Below, in pieces: positions 6,689 through 13,385 of a stretch of DNA of 13,385 nt (position 1 is its first letter; every line of letters begins with the position of its first letter). The stretch comes from Bacteroidota bacterium (lineage in GTDB: Bacteria; Bacteroidota; Bacteroidia; Flavobacteriales_F; PHOS-HE28): contig JAEZDL010000082.1 of the NCBI GenBank assembly GCA_023418095.1, forward strand, positions 1 through 13,385, read 5' to 3'. The translations under genes and the position numbers were made by a program. The notes beneath the pieces were generated by a model. The model saw only the letters and a list, made by a program, of their open reading frames with translations, was not told the DNA's origin and searched no databases.

Positions 6689-8605
6689 ATGCGCGCGACC
6701 CTTTTGTTCTTCCTTCTGTTCTTCACCTCGAAGATCTTCGCCCAGGTCTGCTGGGAGAAAACCGAATTGGGATCGATCGCCGCGCGTGAAGCGCGCGCAC
6801 ATACGATAGGCCTTGCGAAAAGCGCAGCGCCGGATCGTTCGTTCGACATCCATTACCAACGCTTCGATCTGCAGGCCGATCCGGCGGTGCGTTGGATCGA
6901 AGGATCGGTAACGCACCACTTCACGGCTCTTGATGATCTCGATCAATTGATCTTCGACCTGAGCGATACGCTCACCGTTTCCTCAGTTCTCTTTCAAGGT
7001 GAAGCGATCGGTTTCACTCAACAAAGTGATTCGTTGATCATCGCAGTGGACCTGGCCGCCAACGCGATCGATTCCGTTGCGATCACGTACAGCGGCGTGC
7101 CGCCGGGAACAGGATTCGGATCGTTCGTGCAAACCGAACACGAAAGCGTTCCCGTGATCTGGACACTCTCCGAACCGTATGGCGCGAAGGATTGGTGGCC
7201 GTGCAAACAGGATCTTCAGGACAAGGCCGATTCGATCGATCTTTTCATCACAACGCCGGAAGCATATCGTGCGGTGAGCAACGGGCTGCTGATGGAAGAA
7301 CTTGGATCGGGGGATGGAACGATCCGCTTCCATTGGCGGCACCGGTATCCGATCGCGTTCTATCTGATCGCCTTCGCTGTAACCAACTACGAAGTGTACC
7401 ATACATCGATCGAACTGCCCGGCGATATCACCATCCCGATGGAAACGTGGGCGTACCCGGAGAACGCAGAGGAAATGCAGATCAATGCTGCGGACATCCA
7501 GCAGCAGATGCCGCTCTTCAGCGAACTCTTCGGCCTCTATCCTTTCGCGAACGAGAAGTATGGGCACGCGCAATTCGGCTGGGGCGGCGGCATGGAACAC
7601 CAGACCATTTCGTTCATGGGCGGCTTCAGTTATGAACTCGCAGCGCACGAACTCGCGCACCAATGGTTCGGCGACAAGGTGACCTGCGGCAGTTGGGAGG
7701 ACATCTGGCTGAACGAAGGATTCGCATCGTATCTCTCCGGATTGTGCTACGATTTTCTTGGTCCGCAATACTGGCACATCTGGAAGGAGGCGCAGATCAA
7801 TGACATCGTGAGCCTGCCCGATGGCAGTGTGCGTTGCACCGATACCACCGACATCGGCCGGCTGTTCAGCGCGCGGCTCACGTACCGCAAAGGCGCGTTC
7901 ATTCTGCACATGCTGCGTTGGATCATGGGTGATGATGCGTTCTTCCAAGGCTGCCGCGATTACCTCGATGACCCCGATCTCGCCTACTCAAGCGCGCGCA
8001 CTTCCGATCTACAGGAACATCTTGAGAATGCCGGCGGAATGGACCTGGACTGGTTCTTCGCGGACTGGTATTACGGCGAAGGCCACCCGATGTATGAGGT
8101 GCATTGGATGCAGGATGATAATGGCATGGTTACAGTCTCGATCGATCAGGAGCCATCGCATCCATCGGTGGAATTCTTCCAGCTTCCTGTTCCAATCGGT
8201 TTCAATGATGGCGTGAACGATACGATCGTGGTGTTCGATCATACGTTCAGCGGCGAGGAATTCACGTTCGCTCTGCCGTTCGAGGCGACCACCGCGACCT
8301 TCGATCCCGACCTATGGCTGATCAGCGGACAGAATGTGATCGTGCAAGTACCTGAATCCAGATCGATCTCCGATCGGCCATTCGTGTTCCCGAATCCTGC
8401 GCAGGAGGTCTTGAACTTTGCGATCGGATCGGAATGGAATGGCACGATCGCGATCTTCGATGGAAGCGGGCGGTTGGTGAAGGAAGAAGCGTTGAATGCC
8501 CAGGGAACGCTGGCGATCCCGATCGGAGCATTGGCCGCTGGATCATATGTGATCGAATTGAGGAGTGAGGAGATGGTCTTCCGATCGCAGTTCGTGAAGC
8601 AGTGA
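6689..8605 (+). CDS. Secreted M1-family zinc aminopeptidase with T9SS type A sorting domain
   Basis: A 638-residue exported zinc metallopeptidase likely to remove N-terminal residues from peptides outside the cell. A signal peptide (MRATLLFFLLFFTSKIFAQ) ends near residue 19. An M1 N-terminal beta domain covers about 45-250 (ending ...AFAVTNYEVY). The catalytic domain has the exopeptidase loop as GGMEH (300-304), the zinc site HELAHQ (His320, Glu321, His324) and the third ligand Glu343 in WLNEGF, 18 residues after the second His. Tyr399 in TYRKGA is the likely transition-state Tyr. It lacks the large C-terminal helical domain of classical aminopeptidase N. Residues about 565-638 form a type A sorting domain (FPNPAQEVLNF...GSYVIELRSEE). 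The ATG at 6689 starts the signal peptide; a GTG one codon earlier is possible. It is 42 bases after metF in the same orientation. Exact substrate is unknown. Confidence 0.93.
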   Translation: MRATLLFFLLFFTSKIFAQVCWEKTELGSIAAREARAHTIGLAKSAAPDRSFDIHYQRFDLQADPAVRWIEGSVTHHFTALDDLDQLIFDLSDTLTVSSVLFQGEAIGFTQQSDSLIIAVDLAANAIDSVAITYSGVPPGTGFGSFVQTEHESVPVIWTLSEPYGAKDWWPCKQDLQDKADSIDLFITTPEAYRAVSNGLLMEELGSGDGTIRFHWRHRYPIAFYLIAFAVTNYEVYHTSIELPGDITIPMETWAYPENAEEMQINAADIQQQMPLFSELFGLYPFANEKYGHAQFGWGGGMEHQTISFMGGFSYELAAHELAHQWFGDKVTCGSWEDIWLNEGFASYLSGLCYDFLGPQYWHIWKEAQINDIVSLPDGSVRCTDTTDIGRLFSARLTYRKGAFILHMLRWIMGDDAFFQGCRDYLDDPDLAYSSARTSDLQEHLENAGGMDLDWFFADWYYGEGHPMYEVHWMQDDNGMVTVSIDQEPSHPSVEFFQLPVPIGFNDGVNDTIVVFDHTFSGEEFTFALPFEATTATFDPDLWLISGQNVIVQVPESRSISDRPFVFPNPAQEVLNFAIGSEWNGTIAIFDGSGRLVKEEALNAQGTLAIPIGALAAGSYVIELRSEEMVFRSQFVKQ

Positions 8606-8606
8606 G

Positions 8607-8639
8607 TTGAACTTCTTCGATCGGAACTACTTATATTTC
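8607..8639 (+). promoter_or_regulatory. Candidate promoter for the delta-60-repeat protein gene
   Basis: A TTG at 8607-8609 and TATATTTC at 8632-8639 (one mismatch to TAnnTTTG) are 22 bases apart, close to the -33/-7 arrangement of Bacteroidota promoters. The site lies just after the aminopeptidase stop codon and about 30 bases before the next start. It is AT-rich compared with its surroundings. Because the -7 is imperfect, confidence is low. Confidence 0.3.
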
Positions 8640-8668
8640 CTTGATCGAAAAATGATCGCTGCGATAAT

Positions 8669-10135
8669 TTGATCACTTGTTTTCATAGGATGATCCTAAC
8701 AATGGCCGCCGCTTTGGCGGCCATAGTTGCTTTTCCCCAATGGCAGTTCATGCTGGATACCACATTTCGAACACAAATTCTCCAGCAGAATGTGATTTCC
8801 ATTGCGCTTCAGCCAGATGGCCTGCTACTTTCCGGCACCATGCGATTTCCTGGTGATATGAGTAATAGGCTTCTTACTAAAGTCGATCTTGCTGGCAATC
8901 AAGTTCTTTCATTTCCATTCGGCTACGGTGGAGGAAAGATCACCCCTTGGGAAGGAAAATATTATGTATCCGTTGGTCAAACGATAAGACGGGTTCTCGC
9001 AACTGGTTATGTCGATCCGACATTTATTGAGCTTAATCTTGGTCCATATTTCCAATCCAGCCAAGGCGGCGATTACCATGTCTTCCCCGATGGCCGGGTA
9101 CTGATCAGCGGCCAGCACAACCTTAGCGATAGTACACGTGGCTTCGTGGGCCAGTACGATCTGATCTGGTTCAGCAATGAAGGGTACCTGGACACCACCC
9201 GGATCCACCGCCAGAGCAACGGGTTCATGTGGGATTTCACTGCACTGCCCGATGGGAAATTCCTGTGCAGCTGCAGTTGCACCATGTATGAGGGGCAGCC
9301 GGTGGATCGGGTATTCCGCATCCATGCGGATGGTGCGTTGGATACCACCTTCCAATCTGGGATCAATTGGGGGAACATCTATGCCTACCACCCCCTGCCC
9401 GATGGGCGGGTCTATGTAGGTGGCCGCTTCAAACGCGCGGAGGTACCAAATGATACGCTCTACATCGTAAGGCTGATGCCGGATGGTTCGTTGGATCCTT
9501 CCTTCAACAACCATAATAGCTTATCCACCAGTGACGGCATCACAGCTTATCCCAAGGTGACGAACATAGTTCCCTGGTACGATGGAAGCATCTTCGCCAT
9601 GGGTGTAATGCGCCATGTGAATGGCCAAACAAGGGGTGGCATCTGCGTACTTGATAACACTGGGCAGTTAACTCCGCTTTTGGAAAATAGTTTGCCCGGA
9701 ACTTTCTCTTACCAGACCAGCACAAATGCATCCATACATGGAATAGTGCCGGCACCAGATAGTTCAGCCTACTATATCTGGGGCACCTACACCGGCTACA
9801 ACGACGGCACGATCAATGACACGCTGCAACGTTTCGTGAGCCGCCTGTTGGTGGAGGAACTCAACGTTGCGCTACAAGAGGAAGAGAACGCACGCAGTTT
9901 TTCGATCCAACCGAATCCTACCAACGGCTCGGTAACCTTCACCTTCGATCCAGCGATGGGCAGATCAAATTCGATCACGATCCGCGATATCCATGGAAGG
10001 AAAGTAACAGCGCTTCCGATCCGCGAAGGCACTGATCGGGTTGAATGGAATGCTGCAGAACTGGCGCCGGGGATCTATTTCGTTTCTTTTAAATCTGGCG
10101 GATCTGTGAGTACGCAGAAGCTTGTGGTGAACTGA
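8669..10135 (+). CDS. Secreted delta-60-repeat-like beta-propeller protein with T9SS type A sorting domain
   Basis: A 488-residue exported protein of unknown function. The N-terminus is a signal peptide followed by QWQFMLDTTF. Several delta-60-like units of the form PDG...sG...r...dg.lD.tF are visible, at residues about 46-60 (LQPDGLLLSG), 138-150 (FPDGRVLISG), 192-225 (LPDGKFLCSC...ADGALDTTF) and 242-280 (LPDGRVYVGG...PDGSLDPSF). They probably form propeller blades. Residues about 410-488 are a type A sorting domain (FSIQPNPTNGSVTFTF...LAPGIYFVSFKSGG). The start is uncertain: TTG at 8669 gives MITCFHR with the basic residue a signal peptide wants, while ATG at 8690 gives MILTMAAALAAIVAF without it; ATG 8702 is also in frame. 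The first 400 bases look more AT-rich than neighbouring genes and have few GATC sites. It follows the aminopeptidase by 63 bases and is the last plus-strand gene before the convergent pair. Confidence 0.83.
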   Translation: MITCFHRMILTMAAALAAIVAFPQWQFMLDTTFRTQILQQNVISIALQPDGLLLSGTMRFPGDMSNRLLTKVDLAGNQVLSFPFGYGGGKITPWEGKYYVSVGQTIRRVLATGYVDPTFIELNLGPYFQSSQGGDYHVFPDGRVLISGQHNLSDSTRGFVGQYDLIWFSNEGYLDTTRIHRQSNGFMWDFTALPDGKFLCSCSCTMYEGQPVDRVFRIHADGALDTTFQSGINWGNIYAYHPLPDGRVYVGGRFKRAEVPNDTLYIVRLMPDGSLDPSFNNHNSLSTSDGITAYPKVTNIVPWYDGSIFAMGVMRHVNGQTRGGICVLDNTGQLTPLLENSLPGTFSYQTSTNASIHGIVPAPDSSAYYIWGTYTGYNDGTINDTLQRFVSRLLVEELNVALQEEENARSFSIQPNPTNGSVTFTFDPAMGRSNSITIRDIHGRKVTALPIREGTDRVEWNAAELAPGIYFVSFKSGGSVSTQKLVVN

Positions 10136-10167
10136 TCGGGTTGCGCTTTGATCCAGCATTTATGCGT

Positions 10168-10187
10168 TTCCGGGTCGGAGCCCGGAA
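10168..10187. repeat. Perfect palindromic hairpin in the convergent intergenic gap
   Basis: TTCCGGG and CCCGGAA form a perfect 7-base stem around a 6-base loop (TCGGAG), between the stop codons of two convergent genes. There is no T tract on either side, so it is not a textbook terminator, though it may still end transcription from both directions. The arm is followed by ATGACAA, like the CCCGGAATGACA ends of dispersed palindromic repeats found in several bacterial genomes. The whole gap (10136-10194) holds nothing else that I recognise. Confidence 0.6.
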
Positions 10188-10194
10188 TGACAAC

Positions 10195-10782
10195 CTACTC
10201 CCGCAACGCCAGCATGCGCGCCACGTATTTCCCCAGCACATCGAATTCCAGGTTCACGCGTGCGCCGATGCGCAGGGTGCCGAACGTGGTGTGATCGAAT
10301 GTGTAGGGAATGATCGCGACGGAGAACCGATCCTCATCCAGATCCGCGATGGTGAGGCTTACGCCGTTGATGCAGATGCTTCCTTTTTGAACGAGCATCC
10401 CCTTCTCTTCCGGCATGCGGAACGTGAAGCGCCAGCTGCCCTTTTCATCCTTGATCCCGATCAGATCGGTAACTGTATCCACATGGCCTTGCACCATGTG
10501 GCCATCCAGCCGATCGCCGATCTTCAGGCAACGCTCCAGGTTGATCGGATCGCCGGGCTTCAGATCGCCGAGCTGGGTGCGATCCAGGGTTTCCTTCACT
10601 GCGGTAACGCGATATGATCCGCCTTCGATCGCGACCACGGTGAGGCATACGCCATTGTGCGCAATGCTTTGATCTACCTTCAATTCCGGCGTGAACGAAG
10701 CCTTGATCAGCAGATCACGGTTGGTGCCATGATCTTCGATCGCGATCACTTCCCCTACTTCCTCTACGATCCCGGTGAACAT
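10195..10782 (-). CDS. ribE: Riboflavin synthase alpha chain
   Basis: Catalyses the last step of riboflavin synthesis, in which two molecules of 6,7-dimethyl-8-ribityllumazine are converted to riboflavin and a pyrimidine product, in the cytoplasm, usually as a trimer. The product has 195 residues, close to the usual 200-215, with two lumazine-binding barrel repeats. The family start MFTGIVEE is intact. Repeat 1 has GVCLTVV (44-50) and GHMVQGHVDTV (94-104); repeat 2 has INGVSLTI (138-145) and IPYTFDHTTFG (158-168), ending in NLEFDVLGKYVARM. The ATG at 10782 is chosen for the exact family start; a TTG one codon earlier would add a Met. Its ATG shares one base with the TGA of the large upstream gene (TGATG), so the two are probably translated from one message. 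No other rib gene and no FMN riboswitch is visible nearby. In Bacillus the same enzyme is called RibE, in E. coli RibC. Confidence 0.96.
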   Translation of the reverse strand: MFTGIVEEVGEVIAIEDHGTNRDLLIKASFTPELKVDQSIAHNGVCLTVVAIEGGSYRVTAVKETLDRTQLGDLKPGDPINLERCLKIGDRLDGHMVQGHVDTVTDLIGIKDEKGSWRFTFRMPEEKGMLVQKGSICINGVSLTIADLDEDRFSVAIIPYTFDHTTFGTLRIGARVNLEFDVLGKYVARMLALRE

Positions 10783-13385
10783 CAATCCAACTGCGCAGGA
10801 ACGCCGCTCCCAGCGATGTGAACATAACCTTGCAACACGACCGGCTCAGGTCCTTCCAGGCGGTGGAAGATCACGGTGCATACGTAATAATACACGCCAT
10901 CGGGCACGCGATCGGCCGTTTCCAGCAACGTGCCGCCCCAATCGATATCCGGATCGGTGGTCTTGAAAATGACCTGTCCCCAGCGGTTGAAGATCTCGAT
11001 GTCGATCTCCTTCACACCACGGTACGGGAACGGGCCGAACAGGTCGTTGGAGCGATCGCCGTTCGGTGTGAAGATGTTCGGCAATTCATATTCCGGACAA
11101 TTATCGCCGCACACTGGCTCGCTGAACGCGCTTTCGTTGCCCACCGAATCAATCGCCGTTACTGAATAACAACCGGCCACGGAAGCCCCATCGGTATGCG
11201 TGAAGATCGTGTCGGAGATCACATCGATCGAGGCGATCAATTCCATTTCACCGTTCAATTCCGGCGTGAAATAGATGTTGTAGCTGAACGTATCATCAGT
11301 ATCGTCACACGCGTTGTTCGGATTCGTCCATGTGAGCGTATTCAGCGGTTCTTCGCAATCGTTATCGATCGAAATAGTGGGCACGCAAGGCGGCGTAAGA
11401 TCAACCGGAATTCCACAGACCTCCTGGCTGAAATTGATCAGCGGTGAAACGATCGTGGTATCGCTGTACTCGCCGTAGCTGATCACGTAATAACAATATT
11501 CCTGGCCGTTCACGAGACCGGTATCCACGAAACTTTCCGTAGTGCTCGTGCCGACAAGTGTCCAGACATCGGGCGCCGTTTCGCGATAGATCTCGTATTC
11601 GTAATTGATCCAGGGAGTGTTGTGCTCCCAGCTGATCGTAAGTTGTTCATCGTTCGGATCGGCGGAGATGAAGACCGATGAGGCCACGTTGCTCGACCCG
11701 ATCGTATCCACTTCCCCTTCGATCGTCGTACCAAGCAGTTCGACCCGATACACAAACGCTTGCTGTTCAGTGTTCAGGAACGTATCAACGAACTCTGTAT
11801 CGGGATGCGCGATGAATGGATGCGTTGAACTTTCCCAGATCAACTGATCGGCATTGTTGAAGCCTGTGCCGCGGTAAAGCAGGAATTTGTACGGACCGGG
11901 GCGAAGTATCGTATCCAGATCATAAGCATTGCTCCAGCGAACGGTGACTATCCCTTCACTCGGATCGGTCTCATCTACAGTAACATTTGTGATCACCGGA
12001 ACCTGCCGATCGAGCATCGCACAGAACTCGATCGAAGCATAGCTCTCCGCGCCGTCGGCGAAAACCGCGATCACCATGTAACAGTATTCATTCCCGAACA
12101 CCAGATCGTTCCCATCGATGTACGTGGTATTTCCAACACCATCCACTTCATCCAGGAACGTGTAACCGGTGTAGCCCGGCACGCCGGTCTCGCAATGATC
12201 GGGATCGAAACCGTAAAGTCCGCTTCGCCGGTAGATGTGGTAACCGATCGCATTGTTGCAAACGCTCTGCTCCCACGAAAGCTCGATCTGGCTGCCAACG
12301 GCGGTCGCCTGCGGGTTCTCTGGCGCTGGCGCCACCACCGTGATGTTCATGGTGCTGTAATTCTGCAACGCCACCGGTTCACCGTTGTCGAGCGCACTGA
12401 AGACCACCTGGTACGGCTGGAGGCGTACATGGCTGCAGTTGGTGTTCCAATTGAAGATCCCGTTCACCGGATTGTTCGCCGTGGGACTGAGGAAGGTCGC
12501 GGGTGAATTGGGCATGATGAACGGCTGGCCGAGCGCGTTCAGCGTAACGTTCTGCGAAGTATTGGGGTCGCTAGCCTGCACGGTGAAGTTCAACAAGGTT
12601 CCCGCTTCCACACAGGTATCGGGCACATCCATGACCACGGGCGGTTGGTTGCTGCATGCGACCACCGTGATCTGCATATCGCGCATCACCGATCCAACGT
12701 TCACCACCACGCCGAATTCATTCCGGCGCCATTCGCGCACGATGAAGGCGATGTTGTATTCACCGAGCTGATTGGGCGCGTTCCAGGTGATCGTTCCGTT
12801 CTGCGGATCGATGCTGTAGTTAGGGCCGGGGAATTGGTAACCGGGGATCGGTTCGCAATTGATGCCAAGACAGATCGCCTGTTCGTAACTGAGGCTGTCA
12901 CCATCCAGATCATATGCCGCCGGATTGTGCACCCAGGTCTGGTTGAGGCACGCATCCTGGATCGGTGAATTGGCGAATCGCGCCGAACAATTGTTCCCCG
13001 TGGTAGGAAGGATGGAGATGGTGGTCTGCACGCAGAACGATTGCGCGATCGAATTCGGCACATTTATCACCCCGCCGTTGCGGTTCTGATCATCGAATTG
13101 AAGCGTGAAGGTTCCCGGCCCGGCATACGTGTGTGTGGCCACATACGTGTTCCTCCGTACAACCTGGGCGGGAAAATCCTCAATACTCGACCTCGCGATC
13201 GTATCGATCGTACCGTCCCCCCAATCAAGCACAAGTTCCGGCCTATCGGCGGGGGCAGAGATCTTCGTGTGCGTGATGATCGTTACTTCATAAAGCAGCG
13301 AATTCGCACCGCCGATGTGGCACACGATGATCTCACCGGCGCGGTTGTGCGTGGCAGAAGCGATCTGCGCCGCGATCAGCGCGAA
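10782..13385 (-). CDS. Very large secreted FN3-rich protein with CHU_C (T9SS type B) domain, 5' end beyond the right edge
   Basis: The last 867 residues of an exported surface protein. The frame is open through the window edge: the first visible residues, FALIAAQIASATHNRAGEI, are the end of a signal peptide and a mature start near THNRAGEI, which is typical of large Bacteroidota CHU_C proteins. Only a few N-terminal residues should be missing. A GTG at 13325 is therefore internal and not the start. Numbering from the edge, an N-terminal PKD-like region (VLDWGDGT) lies at about 30-130, and a cadherin/Ig-like region (NQPPVVMDVPDTCVEAG...VQASDP) at about 245-350. Four FN3-like repeats lie at about 354-765 (for example IELSWEQ...GYHIYRRSG and LTISWEHN...YEYEIYRE). 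The CHU_C domain is at 767-867 (LPNIFTPNGDRSNDLF, then FNRWGQVIF and VPDGVYYYV). No enzyme motif is seen; an adhesin or structural role is likely. It ends in a TGATG overlap with ribE. Confidence 0.88.
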   Translation of the reverse strand, partial: FALIAAQIASATHNRAGEIIVCHIGGANSLLYEVTIITHTKISAPADRPELVLDWGDGTIDTIARSSIEDFPAQVVRRNTYVATHTYAGPGTFTLQFDDQNRNGGVINVPNSIAQSFCVQTTISILPTTGNNCSARFANSPIQDACLNQTWVHNPAAYDLDGDSLSYEQAICLGINCEPIPGYQFPGPNYSIDPQNGTITWNAPNQLGEYNIAFIVREWRRNEFGVVVNVGSVMRDMQITVVACSNQPPVVMDVPDTCVEAGTLLNFTVQASDPNTSQNVTLNALGQPFIMPNSPATFLSPTANNPVNGIFNWNTNCSHVRLQPYQVVFSALDNGEPVALQNYSTMNITVVAPAPENPQATAVGSQIELSWEQSVCNNAIGYHIYRRSGLYGFDPDHCETGVPGYTGYTFLDEVDGVGNTTYIDGNDLVFGNEYCYMVIAVFADGAESYASIEFCAMLDRQVPVITNVTVDETDPSEGIVTVRWSNAYDLDTILRPGPYKFLLYRGTGFNNADQLIWESSTHPFIAHPDTEFVDTFLNTEQQAFVYRVELLGTTIEGEVDTIGSSNVASSVFISADPNDEQLTISWEHNTPWINYEYEIYRETAPDVWTLVGTSTTESFVDTGLVNGQEYCYYVISYGEYSDTTIVSPLINFSQEVCGIPVDLTPPCVPTISIDNDCEEPLNTLTWTNPNNACDDTDDTFSYNIYFTPELNGEMELIASIDVISDTIFTHTDGASVAGCYSVTAIDSVGNESAFSEPVCGDNCPEYELPNIFTPNGDRSNDLFGPFPYRGVKEIDIEIFNRWGQVIFKTTDPDIDWGGTLLETADRVPDGVYYYVCTVIFHRLEGPEPVVLQGYVHIAGSGVPAQLD

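Noticed and set aside
6658..8640. A shared TTCGATCGGA box upstream of the aminopeptidase and delta-60 genes as an operator
   Set aside because: GATCGG is so common in this window that two matches near gene starts are expected by chance, and their spacing to the -7-like elements differs.
13323..13325. GTG at 13325 as start of the large minus-strand gene
   Set aside because: The frame continues to the window edge and encodes a signal-peptide end and the typical THNRAGEI mature start, so the gene is truncated by the edge.
1..13385. HIP1-type GCGATCGC repeat family
   Set aside because: The full octamer is rare here (for example once near 11049); the over-represented word is GATC itself.
1..13385. 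CRISPR array, tRNA/rRNA gene, IS element, prophage, toxin-antitoxin or restriction genes
   Set aside because: No regular direct repeats, cloverleaf-like stretches, transposase or phage motifs were seen, and the gaps are too short to hide such loci.

Overview
This is a gene-dense, moderately GC-rich stretch (about 55% by eye) from a member of the Bacteroidota, probably of the Flavobacteriales type. The evidence is in the proteins. Three carry the 'gliding motility-associated' CHU_C C-terminal domain and two carry type A sorting domains; these are the sorting signals of the type IX secretion system (T9SS), which is confined to this phylum. Near-consensus Bacteroidota -7 promoter elements (TAnnTTTG) precede lepA and the CUB/PKD protein gene. 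I see no rRNA, tRNA, CRISPR array, IS element, integrase or phage gene, and there is no gene-free stretch longer than about 140 bases.

Layout, left to right. (1) lepA (elongation factor 4) lies on the minus strand and runs off the left edge. (2) Divergent from it is an ECF sigma factor gene, overlapped by a gene for a single-pass membrane protein in the usual anti-sigma position. That protein has a duplicated 35-residue N-terminal motif, a long Thr/Glu/Pro-rich linker and a CHU_C-like C-terminus. (3) Next is a large secreted protein (CUB, PKD, P-domain-like, Ig-like repeats, PKD, CHU_C), ending at a strong rho-independent terminator. (4) metF (methylenetetrahydrofolate reductase) follows. (5) Next come a secreted M1-family zinc metallopeptidase and a delta-60-repeat-like secreted protein, both with T9SS type A tails. 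(6) On the opposite strand, converging on these, a very large FN3-rich CHU_C surface protein (truncated by the right edge) is followed directly, with a TGATG stop/start overlap, by ribE (riboflavin synthase alpha chain).

Two themes stand out. The window mixes housekeeping genes (lepA, metF, ribE) with a high load of probable T9SS cargo. The tetranucleotide GATC is enormously over-represented on the whole window: about 290 copies by hand count against roughly 50 expected from base composition, in genes of both orientations and in the gaps. The most promising candidate for an undescribed system is the sigma factor plus membrane protein pair. The membrane partner is anchored in the inner membrane yet ends in a domain normally used for T9SS sorting, suggesting (inference only) a regulator that senses the T9SS or the cell envelope.
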